Positions 1 to 7,140 of a stretch of 23,117 nucleotides of DNA are shown here, piece after piece. This DNA comes from Leptofilum sp965368765 (lineage in GTDB: Bacteria > Chloroflexota > Anaerolineae > Promineifilales > Promineifilaceae), in NCBI GenBank assembly GCA_965368765.1, contig CBDUOF010000028.1, forward strand, positions 1-23,117. The letters are read 5' to 3'. The position numbers were made by a program, and so were the translations under genes. Every line of letters starts with the position of its first letter. Positions within the stretch are counted from its first letter, which is position 1. The notes below the pieces were generated by a model, which made no database searches, was not told where the DNA came from, and worked only from the letters and a program-made list of their open reading frames with translations.

Positions 1-1
1 C

Positions 2-1915
2 AACTTCGGCGACCAGTTTGAACTGCCCATTGTCGTGCAAAACCAGACCGATGAACCGATGGAAGTGGATGTGGCAATTGACGTGACCAACCTCATCCTG
101 ACGGCTGGCGCAGGCCAGCGGGTACTCGTCCCAGCCAACGACCGGGTAGAGCTGCGCTTCCCTGCTACCACCAGCAGCGCTGGCACGGCACGGTTCCAAA
201 TTGCGGCCGTTTCTGGCGAATACGCCGACGCGGCCAGCGGCGAACTGCCCGTTTACACCCCAGCCACCACCGAAGCGTTTGCCACCTATGGCACGCTGGA
301 TGAAGGTGCGGTGGCTCAACCATTTGTCATGCCCGATGGCGTTATTCCCGGCTATGGCGGTCTGGAAATCAACACCTCTTCCACGGCGCTGCAAGCGCTG
401 ACGGATGCGGTGCTGTACCTTACCAGCTCTCGCTACGACTCGGCCGATGAGTTGGCCTCGCGCATCCTCACCATTGCTGCGCTGCGCGACGTGCTGACGG
501 CGTTTGAGGCAGATGGCTTGCCGGAGCCGGGTGAAATGGAAACGGCCGTTCTCCGCGACATCGAGCGTCTGCAAGGGCTACAAAACCCGGACGGGGGTTT
601 CCCTATCTGGGAGCGTAACCGGGAGTCGTATCCTTTCCACACCGTGCACGTGGCTCATGCCCTGGCCGTAGCCAGCCAAAAAGGGTTTGCCATCCCTGCC
701 GAGATGCAGGCCAACGTGCAAAGCTACCTGCAAACCATCGAAAGCCACTATCCGCACTGGTACAGCCAGGACGTGCGCTGGGCCTTAAGCGCCTACGCCT
801 TGTACGTGCGCCATCTGGCAGGCGACAGCGACTTCACCAAGGCGCGTGCCTTGCTGAATGAGGCGGGCATCGAGAACTTGTCGCTGGAAGCCAACGCCTG
901 GCTCTGGGACATTCTGGCCAACGATCCATCAGCGGCTGAGGACGTGGCGGCCATTCGACGGTACATCAGCAATCGCGCCGTGGAAACGGCCGATGCCGCC
1001 AACTTCACCACCTCCTATGGCGACGACGCCTACCTGATGCTCCATTCCGACCGCCGCACCGATGGCGTTGTGCTGCAAGCGCTGATCAATCAAACGCCGC
1101 AAAGCGATCTGATTCCCAAGGTGGTCAACGGCTTGCTGGCCAACCGCACGCTGGGTCATTGGGGCAGCAGCCAGGAAAATGTGTTCATTCTGCTGGCACT
1201 GGACAGTTACTTCAACACTTTTGAGGCAGAAACGCCGGACTTTGTAGCCCAACTTTGGTTAGGTGACACGTACGCCGGTGCGCAGGAATTTGTGGGGCGC
1301 AGCACGGCTCGTTACCTGACGGAAATTCCGATGAGCTATCTGTCCGAGGAAGAAGAAGGCGATCTCATTGTGAGCGTGGCGGGAAACGGCCGACTCTACT
1401 ATCGCCTTTCCCTAAACTATGCGCCTACAGATCTGACGCTTGATCCGCTGAATCGCGGTTTTGTGGTGCAGCGCACGTACGAAGGCGTTGATGACCCGGA
1501 TGATGTATGGCAGGACGATGACGGTCGTTGGCACATCAGGCTGGGGGCGCGGGTGCGGGTCCGCCTGACGCTGGTAGCCGACAATCGTCGCTATCACGTG
1601 GCCCTGGTGGATCCACTTCCCGCTGGACTGGAAGCGATTAACCCATCGCTTGCCGTTTCGCAAAGTGTGCCGCAAGATCCAGACGCCGCCGAATTGCCCT
1701 GGTGGTGGTGGGGCAGCTGGTACGATCACCAAAATATGCGGGATGAGCGCGTTGAAGCGTTCAGCTCGCTGCTGTGGGAAGGTGTCTATACCTATGATTA
1801 CGTGGCACGAGCCACCACGCCCGGCACGTTCGTAACGCCGCCCACCAAGGCGGAAGAGATGTATTCGCCAGACGTATTTGGCCGCAGCAGCAGCGATTTG
1901 GTTATTGTGGAATGA
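2..1915 (+). CDS. Alpha-2-macroglobulin family protein, C-terminal part (5' end outside window)
   Basis: The frame is open from the left edge, so the N-terminus is missing. About 638 residues remain. Macroglobulin-like beta domains come first. They are followed by the segment 'LDEGAVAQPF...GLEI', an alpha-helical toroid of the complement/A2M type (about nt 360-1250, with 'GLQNPDGGFPIWE' as a typical repeat), and a C-terminal receptor-binding-like beta domain ending in 'YDYVARATTPGTF...FGRSSSDLVIVE'. In known bacterial A2Ms these proteins are lipoproteins or periplasmic protease traps; the anchor cannot be seen here. At the position where thioester-bearing relatives carry C-x-E-Q, this protein reads S-A-D-E (nt 440-451). 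The bait-trapping thioester is therefore absent and any inhibitory action would be non-covalent. The gene ends at a palindromic terminator shared with the convergent neighbour. Confidence 0.88.
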   Translation, partial: NFGDQFELPIVVQNQTDEPMEVDVAIDVTNLILTAGAGQRVLVPANDRVELRFPATTSSAGTARFQIAAVSGEYADAASGELPVYTPATTEAFATYGTLDEGAVAQPFVMPDGVIPGYGGLEINTSSTALQALTDAVLYLTSSRYDSADELASRILTIAALRDVLTAFEADGLPEPGEMETAVLRDIERLQGLQNPDGGFPIWERNRESYPFHTVHVAHALAVASQKGFAIPAEMQANVQSYLQTIESHYPHWYSQDVRWALSAYALYVRHLAGDSDFTKARALLNEAGIENLSLEANAWLWDILANDPSAAEDVAAIRRYISNRAVETADAANFTTSYGDDAYLMLHSDRRTDGVVLQALINQTPQSDLIPKVVNGLLANRTLGHWGSSQENVFILLALDSYFNTFEAETPDFVAQLWLGDTYAGAQEFVGRSTARYLTEIPMSYLSEEEEGDLIVSVAGNGRLYYRLSLNYAPTDLTLDPLNRGFVVQRTYEGVDDPDDVWQDDDGRWHIRLGARVRVRLTLVADNRRYHVALVDPLPAGLEAINPSLAVSQSVPQDPDAAELPWWWWGSWYDHQNMRDERVEAFSSLLWEGVYTYDYVARATTPGTFVTPPTKAEEMYSPDVFGRSSSDLVIVE

Positions 1916-1921
1916 GGCAGG

Positions 1922-1957
1922 AATTCCCCCGGAAACTTTAAAGTTTCCGGGGGAATT
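1922..1957. terminator. Bidirectional terminator: perfect 36-bp palindrome
   Basis: AATTCCCCCGGAAACTTT (1922-1939) is followed at once by its exact reverse complement (1940-1957). The palindrome lies between the stop of the macroglobulin gene (1915) and the stop of the convergent haem-binding gene (1972), so it can fold on transcripts from either side. The AT-rich ends would give short U-runs in both directions. Confidence 0.8.
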
Positions 1958-1971
1958 GGGTGCAACGCCGC

Positions 1972-2418
1972 TTAGTTTCGCACTGTCTGCTTAAATCCGG
2001 CAATAAGTTGCTCGGCTTCTGCGGGTGTGAGTTTTGCTTCCGGGTGCGTTGGCAGGTAAACGGCCGGGGGCATGCTGCCATGCTCTAACACTTCCCACAG
2101 TTCATCTATTTCGCGGGGGCGACCACCTTGATCCCACTCAGAAAAGTTTAGAATCTGTCGCCCTTCTTCTGTATCATGCTGTACCAGCCAGGAAACAGGG
2201 GCAACGATGCTGTACCAGGGCCACGCGGTTTCGTTGCTGTGGCAATCAAAGCAGGCGCGTTCGGCCAGGGCGCGGGTTTCTGGACTGTCCCAACTGGGTT
2301 CGCTTTGTACGGAGGGATTGGAGTGGTTACGGCCGTATGGCACAAGCTGGATGCCAATTATCCCGATTACCAGCAGGCTGCCGCCCCATTTTGCGATCTT
2401 TTTGATGGTTGCTTTCAT
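1972..2418 (-). CDS. Membrane-anchored haem-binding protein (single-haem c-type, Haem_bd-like)
   Basis: This is a 148-residue protein. A short basic N-terminus and one hydrophobic segment (about residues 12-27, 'GGSLLVIGIIGIQLV') look like an uncleaved signal anchor, placing the rest outside the membrane. It has one c-type haem attachment motif, C56-F-D-C59-H60, in the context 'ACFDCHSNETAWPWYSIVAPVSWLV', which is typical of the small haem-binding domain family. M116 in 'HGSMPPAVYLPTHPEAKLT' is the likely distal haem ligand. On the minus strand an AGGAGA sequence (2424-2429) sits just upstream of the ATG and supports the start. It is divergent from the two-component system. The likely role is electron transfer or redox/haem sensing; the partner is unknown. 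Confidence 0.85.
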   Translation of the reverse strand: MKATIKKIAKWGGSLLVIGIIGIQLVPYGRNHSNPSVQSEPSWDSPETRALAERACFDCHSNETAWPWYSIVAPVSWLVQHDTEEGRQILNFSEWDQGGRPREIDELWEVLEHGSMPPAVYLPTHPEAKLTPAEAEQLIAGFKQTVRN

Positions 2419-2532
2419 GAACTATCTCCTCGTATTCTATGTAGAAGCGGTGTGTTTTCCGCATTGTGCTGGAAAATCTCTGACAGGATAGGCTAAAAAA
2501 GGACTGTTTGCTTTAAAATGAGGCTAACAGAC

Positions 2533-2555
2533 CTTAAATTCAGCTTAAATCTTAA
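2533..2555 (+). promoter_or_regulatory. Possible response-regulator operator: CTTAAA direct repeats
   Basis: CTTAAA occurs at 2533 and again at 2544, an 11-bp step, followed by CTTAA at 2551. OmpR/PhoB-type winged-helix regulators bind tandem direct repeats with about 11-bp period. The site lies in the divergent gap upstream of the response regulator gene, so autoregulation is plausible. This is an inference from spacing alone. Confidence 0.3.
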
Positions 2556-2598
2556 CCCGCACCTTGATTCGCCACTGCTGCTGTGCCACAATCAGCGC

Positions 2599-3291
2599 AT
2601 GACGAACCTCCTGCTAATTGATGACGATCCCATGATTACCGAACCACTTATGCGCCAGCTAAGTTTGGCGGGGTACGAGGTGGCGGTCGCGCATGACGGC
2701 CGTTCTGGCCTGGCGCTTGCTCAATCCAGCCACCCAGATCTGGTGGTGCTAGACGTGATGATGCCAGAGATGGACGGCTGGGAACTGTGCCAAAAGCTGC
2801 GCCAAAGCAGCGTTGTGCCCATCTTAATGCTAACGGCATTGGGAGAAGAAGTGGATCGCATCCTGGGGTTGGAGCTAGGTGCAGACGATTACCTGACAAA
2901 GCCATTTAGCGTCCGGGAGTTGAAAGCGCGCATCAAGGCGCTGCTGCGGCGCGTGGAGCTGGATCATCAGGCTAACTCCGTTGGCAATGATTTAACGGTG
3001 GGCAGCATTCGGCTGGCTTTAGATAGCCGCCAGGTGTTTAAAAATGGCGAAGCACTTCAATTGCGCTACAAAGAGTTTGAACTGCTCAGCCTGCTGCTGA
3101 GTAAAGCAGGTGATGTGGTGACGCGCGCTGAGCTGTTTGACAAAATTTGGGGAACCGATTGGCTTGGCGACACCCGTACCCTGGATGTTCACATCCGCTG
3201 GCTGCGCGAAAAAATAGAAGACGATCCCAGCCAACCGCGCTGCATTCAAACGGTGCGCGGCGTGGGCTATCGTTGGGTGGTTGCAGACTGA
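2599..3291 (+). CDS. OmpR/PhoB-family response regulator
   Basis: The protein has 230 residues. The N-terminal receiver domain (about 1-115) has the acidic pocket D8-D9-D10, phosphoacceptor D52 in 'LVVLDVMMPEMDGWEL', T79 and K101 in 'DDYLTKPF'. A C-terminal winged-helix DNA-binding domain (about 130-228) contains 'LRYKEFELLSLLLSKAGDVVTRAEL' and 'DVHIRWLREKIEDDP' and ends in 'IQTVRGVGYRW'. The frame is open back to an ATG at 2518, but the extra 27 residues match nothing in the family, so the ATG at 2599 directly before 'TNLLLIDDDP' was chosen. There is no clear Shine-Dalgarno there, and a leaderless message is possible. It forms an operon with the kinase that overlaps its stop codon. Confidence 0.95.
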   Translation: MTNLLLIDDDPMITEPLMRQLSLAGYEVAVAHDGRSGLALAQSSHPDLVVLDVMMPEMDGWELCQKLRQSSVVPILMLTALGEEVDRILGLELGADDYLTKPFSVRELKARIKALLRRVELDHQANSVGNDLTVGSIRLALDSRQVFKNGEALQLRYKEFELLSLLLSKAGDVVTRAELFDKIWGTDWLGDTRTLDVHIRWLREKIEDDPSQPRCIQTVRGVGYRWVVAD

Positions 3292-4724
3292 TGTTTCGTC
3301 GCTGGCGGTTGCGCACGCGCCTGATTGCGGCATACGCTGGGCTGATCCTGCTTGGCTTTGCAGGGCTGTCGCTGTTGGCGGGGAAGCAGATTGCTGCTGG
3401 AGCCGTGGAGGATTATGAGCGCAGCCTGGCAACGCAGGCGGCGCTGGTGGGGCGCAATCTGGAAGAGTTGGTGGAGCATTATTTAGAGAATGAGGCGTCG
3501 TTGGCCGAGATGGAAACGGTTGTTTCTGAATTAGCCCGCGAACTGGAAGTAGAAGTCAGCCTGCTTGACCGCGATGGATTGGTCTGGGTGAGCAGTGCCG
3601 CAGGGGCTGCAACTTCTTCACTGGCATCAGCCCCAGAAGTTACGGCCGTAATAGAGGGGCGTGCTTCGGTAGTGACTGTGCGTCCCGATGCCCAGAATGT
3701 GTCAACTATTTATACGGCCGTTCCCATTACCCACGACGACGAACTGTTGAGCATTGTGCGCGTCGCCGTGCCAGAAAGCGTGACCGTGACCGTGATTTAC
3801 CAGCGATATGTGGCGTTGGCGGCGGGGGTGTTGGGCTTAACGGTGCTGGCATTTGTGGCGGCCCTGTGGCTTTCCACCTCATTTACCCGTCCCCTGGAAG
3901 CGTTGCAGCAATCTGCTATGCGATTGGCCGCTGGTGATTTATCCCAGCGGGTAACCGTCACGCGTCAGGACGAGTTTGGCCAGCTGGGGGAAACGTTTAA
4001 CCACATGGCTGCCCAGGTAGAAGCAATGTTGCTGGAGCAAAAAGCGTTTGCCAGCAACGCCTCGCACGAATTGCGCACGCCGCTTACTACCATCCGTCTG
4101 CGCAGTGAAGCGTTGCGCGACGGCACCGTGGACGAAGCCACTGCTGAGCAATACATCGCTGAAATTGATGATGAAGTGGTGCGGTTGGGTCGGTTGGTGA
4201 ATGATCTTATTCAGCTCTCCCGCTTTGACGCAGGACGGGCCGAGATGGGGAATGCGCTGCTTGAACCGGTGCGAATGGGGCGGTCGATCTATCGCCAGAT
4301 GCAGGAAACGGCCGTTGCCAAAAACATTACGCTCCAGTTTGATGCCCCAGACCAGCTGCCGCTGATTCGGGCGAACCAAAGCCATCTGCGCATTGTGCTG
4401 CAGAATTTGCTGGACAACGCCCTTAAATATACCCCAGCCGGGGGCCAGGTCAGATGGCAGATGTCGGTTGAGGACGGTTATTTACGCAGCGAGATGCGGG
4501 ACAGTGGTGTGGGGCTGGCACCCGATGAAATCCCCCATTTGTTTGAGCGTTTTTATCGCGCTGACAAAGCCCACGGGCGCACTACAGGCGGTTCCGGGCT
4601 GGGGCTGCCGCTGGCTCAGTCGATTGTGCAGTTTTACAACGGCCGTATTCAGCTGCACAGCGCTGGCTTAGGGCAAGGTAGCACAGCCATAGTGTGGTGG
4701 CCGCTACCAACGACAACGGAGTAG
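3291..4724 (+). CDS. Membrane sensor histidine kinase with HAMP domain
   Basis: The protein has 477 residues. TM1 lies at about 11-31, an extracytoplasmic sensor region at about 33-170, TM2 at about 172-196, and a HAMP domain at about 197-249 ('STSFTRPLEAL...RLAAGDLSQRV'). The dimerisation/phosphoacceptor H-box carries H259 in 'SNASHELRTPLT'. The ATPase domain has the N-box 'NLLDNALKYTP' (N376), G1 'DSGVGL' (D404) and G2 'GGSGLGLPLA' (433-442). All catalytic motifs are intact. The ATG shares its A with the TGA stop of the response regulator, so the two are translationally coupled and are cognate partners. The frame is open further upstream (from 3147), but that part overlaps the regulator gene and is rejected. 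The signal sensed cannot be read from the sequence. Confidence 0.95.
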   Translation: MFRRWRLRTRLIAAYAGLILLGFAGLSLLAGKQIAAGAVEDYERSLATQAALVGRNLEELVEHYLENEASLAEMETVVSELARELEVEVSLLDRDGLVWVSSAAGAATSSLASAPEVTAVIEGRASVVTVRPDAQNVSTIYTAVPITHDDELLSIVRVAVPESVTVTVIYQRYVALAAGVLGLTVLAFVAALWLSTSFTRPLEALQQSAMRLAAGDLSQRVTVTRQDEFGQLGETFNHMAAQVEAMLLEQKAFASNASHELRTPLTTIRLRSEALRDGTVDEATAEQYIAEIDDEVVRLGRLVNDLIQLSRFDAGRAEMGNALLEPVRMGRSIYRQMQETAVAKNITLQFDAPDQLPLIRANQSHLRIVLQNLLDNALKYTPAGGQVRWQMSVEDGYLRSEMRDSGVGLAPDEIPHLFERFYRADKAHGRTTGGSGLGLPLAQSIVQFYNGRIQLHSAGLGQGSTAIVWWPLPTTTE

Positions 4725-4788
4725 CGGGGCCTCCGACTCATAATTTCCCAATTACTCAATTCCATTCCCCAATCTCCACCTTCACCGC

Positions 4789-4794
4789 TATAAT
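4789..4794 (+). promoter_or_regulatory. TATAAT -10 element for a probably leaderless prepilin peptidase mRNA
   Basis: A consensus TATAAT lies six bases upstream of the ATG at 4801. Transcription would then begin at or next to the start codon. There is no Shine-Dalgarno between the two, which agrees with a leaderless transcript. No good -35 hexamer is visible 17 bases further upstream. Confidence 0.4.
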
Positions 4795-4800
4795 TCAGGC

Positions 4801-5484
4801 ATGCTCACCCTCATCTTATTTGTGATTGGCCTGCTCGCGGCCATCATTATCAATGCCTTGGCCGATTATTTACCGTCTTCCCACACGCCGTTGTGGCCGC
4901 AGTGGCACACGTGGGGGTGGTCGCAGCGCAAGCGTCCGTTGCTCGTGTTCATCGGAACGGCCGTTACCTTTGCCGTCTTACCTTCTTTTATGACAAGTTG
5001 GGTGGATACGGCCGTAAACAGCTTCCACATCGCTGTCCTCATCCTCATCATCGTCACCGATTTGGAGCACAGGCTCATTTACAACAAGGTGATCTGGCCC
5101 GCGACCGTGATCGCTTTGGCTGCCAGCATGGTAGTTAGCCCCGAGCAGAATAACCTGTGGCTGGCATTGGTCGGCGCAGTCACTGGCTTTGTGGTTTTTT
5201 ACGTGCTGTATTGGCTTGCTCAATTTTTGTACGGCGCAGAGCGCATCCCGTTAGGGTACGGCGATGTGAAGCTGGCGCTGCTGATGGGAGCGATGCTCGG
5301 CTTTCACCGCATCTTTTTTGCCCTGATGTTGGGGATATTGTTGGGTGGCGTTTTTTCCTTGCTGCTGTTGCTCAGTCGCCGCGTCAATCGGGACACGGCG
5401 CTGCCCTACGGCCAATATCTGGCTCTTGGCGCGATTGTCATGCTTATCTGGGGTGCACAATACGTTCAGCAATTCCTGAACTAA
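4801..5484 (+). CDS. A24-family prepilin peptidase, short form without the methylase domain
   Basis: This is a 227-residue multi-pass membrane protein with about six or seven hydrophobic segments. Type IV leader peptidases are aspartyl proteases that use two conserved aspartates. Both are visible here: D87 in 'VTDLEHRLIYN' and D155 in the G-x-G-D motif 'LGYGDVKLALLMGAMLG'. The N-terminal cytoplasmic cysteine-rich methyltransferase domain of PilD-type enzymes is absent, so this is a peptidase-only form comparable in architecture to TadV/FlaK-type enzymes. No pilin, ATPase or Tad genes lie in the window, so the substrate is elsewhere. The start is supported by the TATAAT just upstream. Confidence 0.88.
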   Translation: MLTLILFVIGLLAAIIINALADYLPSSHTPLWPQWHTWGWSQRKRPLLVFIGTAVTFAVLPSFMTSWVDTAVNSFHIAVLILIIVTDLEHRLIYNKVIWPATVIALAASMVVSPEQNNLWLALVGAVTGFVVFYVLYWLAQFLYGAERIPLGYGDVKLALLMGAMLGFHRIFFALMLGILLGGVFSLLLLLSRRVNRDTALPYGQYLALGAIVMLIWGAQYVQQFLN

Positions 5485-5539
5485 CGCTCACTCGCGGAGC
5501 GGGAACGCTGATGGCGCTGAATGGAGTAGGGAATAAACA

Positions 5540-6208
5540 ATGGAAACTGTCGTGATAGAGAAAATTAAACAAGCGGGAATAATCGTGGCGTTGCCAGGGG
5601 ATTTGCCGCTGCCTGACATCATCCCGATTGCCGATGCGCTGCTGGCCTCGCCGATTTTGGCGGTGGATGTGGCCTTTGGCGGCGCAGAGTTGCCTCAGCT
5701 ACTGCACGATCTACGCCAAAGGGCCGGGGATAAGCTGTTGATTGGGGTAAGCGGGGTAGAAACGGCCGTTCACCTGCAAGCCCTGCAAGGCAGCCCGATC
5801 GACTATCTCTCTTCCACCCGGCTGGATGATGCGCTGTTGGCCAGTTGCCAGGATGCCGGTATTGCCTACCTGCCTGGCGTGATTAGCGTCTGGGCAGCCC
5901 AGGCCGCACAGCAAAAAAAATGTCGTACAATTCGCTTGCGCACGGGTGGTCCCGGTGGCGCCGACTATGTCCGCGCTGTTCAAGAAGTGGTGCCTGACCT
6001 CGATCTCATCGTGGAAACGGAGCTGTCACCGGAAGAGGTGGGCAGCTATCGGATGGCGGGTGTGGCGGCGCTGGTTGTGGGTCGGCCCCTTTTCACGGGA
6101 CATCAACAAACGATGGCTGATCTTATTACCCAGGCCAGACGCTTTAACCAGGCGTGGCAAAACAGTCATGGTGCGCCCGTTAAGCAGTTTCCAAACGGCC
6201 GTCACTAA
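5540..6208 (+). CDS. KDPG/KHG-aldolase-like TIM-barrel protein lacking the catalytic lysine
   Basis: The 222-residue protein follows the strand order of the Eda (2-keto-3-deoxy-6-phosphogluconate aldolase) barrel: 'IIVALPGD', 'ILAVDVAFGG', 'KLLIGVSGVET', 'PIDYLSSTRLDDALLASCQDAGIAYLPGVIS', 'TIRLRTGG' and 'LIVETELSPEEVGSYRMAGVAALVVGRPLF'. By hand alignment with E. coli Eda, the Schiff-base lysine (K133, in 'KFFPAE') becomes R132 in 'IRLRTGG'. The general-base glutamate (E45) becomes D43, and the T73 region 'GAGTVL' becomes 'GVSGVE'. The fold is therefore probably kept but class I aldolase chemistry should be lost. It is followed 25 bases later by the acyltransferase gene, so co-transcription is likely. 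It may be a phosphate-binding or regulatory relative with a different reaction; its actual function is unknown. Confidence 0.65.
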   Translation: METVVIEKIKQAGIIVALPGDLPLPDIIPIADALLASPILAVDVAFGGAELPQLLHDLRQRAGDKLLIGVSGVETAVHLQALQGSPIDYLSSTRLDDALLASCQDAGIAYLPGVISVWAAQAAQQKKCRTIRLRTGGPGGADYVRAVQEVVPDLDLIVETELSPEEVGSYRMAGVAALVVGRPLFTGHQQTMADLITQARRFNQAWQNSHGAPVKQFPNGRH

Positions 6209-6233
6209 AGCTAAATTACCAAGGTAAAAAGCA

Positions 6234-7109
6234 ATGCCTCAAATTTCAATACGGCCGTTAACCAGTCATGACGATTACGAACAAACCCGCCAAATCCAGA
6301 TGGCCGCCTGGGGTGTTGCTGCCGCAGCGACCAATCCACCGCTGCTGATTCACGGTTTGCAGCACAACGGCGGTACTGTTCTGGGAGCGTTTGAAGGTGA
6401 CCGAATGGTTGGATACATTGTCGGTACGCTGGGCGCCATTGAAGCCCCCAACCGCATCGATCAGGTTGCCGCAGCGCGGCTCAAGCTATTTTCGGTAATT
6501 TTGGGCGTCTTGCCCGATTACCAGGGCCTGGGGATTGGCTATCAGCTAAAGCTGGCTCAGCGCGAAGCGGCGCTGAGGGATGGGATTCGACTCATTACCT
6601 GGACCTATGATCCGCTGGAGAGCCGGAACGGCCGTCTTAACATTGGCAAGTTGGGCGCAATCTGCAACAAGTATTACCGTGACTTCCACGGGCCGATGAA
6701 TGGGCGCAACGCCGGGCTGGCCAGCGACCGCTTCGAGGCAGAATGGTGGGTGACCAGTAATCGGGTGGAAGGTAGGGTATCGCAGCAAAGACGGCCGTTA
6801 TCGCTCGATGCCATGCGTAGTGCCGGGGCGGTGCTGGTCAACGAAGCCCGCTTTGATGACGCAGGACTCATTGTCCCACCGCTTGATTTTGCGCATAGCG
6901 ATAAGAACCTGTTGCTGGTAGAAATCCCGGCAGATATCCAGGCGCTGAAAGCGGCTGATTTGTCTCTGGCCAAACAGTGGCGGCAGCATACCCGGCAGGT
7001 GTTTGAATATTATTTTGCCGCCAACTTTGCCGTGACTGACTTCGTTATTCAACCGGACGGGAACGGTCAATCCCGCAGTTTCTATTTATTGACCTATAAC
7101 GATTCATAA
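6234..7109 (+). CDS. GNAT-family N-acyltransferase (COG3375-like), partner of the downstream racemase
   Basis: The 291-residue protein has an N-terminal GNAT domain of about 170 residues. The acyl-CoA pyrophosphate-binding motif is Q97-G-L-G-I-G102 in 'GVLPDYQGLGIGYQLKLAQREAALRDG'. 'ITWTYDPLESRNGRLNIGKLGAICNKYYRDFHG' is the hallmark of the group found beside MenC/NSAR genes. The C-terminal third is a family-specific extension. In Geobacillus, a GNAT protein succinylates D-amino acids with succinyl-CoA for the N-succinylamino-acid racemase. The same gene order here suggests the same role, though the acyl donor and amino acid are not determined. A weak AAGG precedes the ATG. Confidence 0.8.
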   Translation: MPQISIRPLTSHDDYEQTRQIQMAAWGVAAAATNPPLLIHGLQHNGGTVLGAFEGDRMVGYIVGTLGAIEAPNRIDQVAAARLKLFSVILGVLPDYQGLGIGYQLKLAQREAALRDGIRLITWTYDPLESRNGRLNIGKLGAICNKYYRDFHGPMNGRNAGLASDRFEAEWWVTSNRVEGRVSQQRRPLSLDAMRSAGAVLVNEARFDDAGLIVPPLDFAHSDKNLLLVEIPADIQALKAADLSLAKQWRQHTRQVFEYYFAANFAVTDFVIQPDGNGQSRSFYLLTYNDS

Positions 7110-7140
7110 TTGGGTTGCGGCGTTTCAGCGCCAACACCCG

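Noticed and set aside
2518..2598. Upstream ATG extending the response regulator by 27 residues
   Set aside because: The extra residues show no family pattern, and the receiver domain begins immediately after the ATG at 2599. The putative operator repeats would also lie inside the extension.
3147..3290. Longer N-terminus for the histidine kinase
   Set aside because: It would lie wholly inside the response-regulator gene. The ATG at 3291 overlapping the TGA is the usual coupled arrangement and starts just before TM1.
4717..4735. Small hairpin CGGAG...CTCCG at the histidine kinase stop
   Set aside because: The stem has only 5 bp, overlaps the stop codon and lacks a U-run, so it is not a convincing terminator.
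5485..5501. Hairpin CGCTC...GAGCG after the prepilin peptidase
   Set aside because: It has five base pairs with a 7-base loop and no U-run, which is likely by chance in GC-rich DNA.
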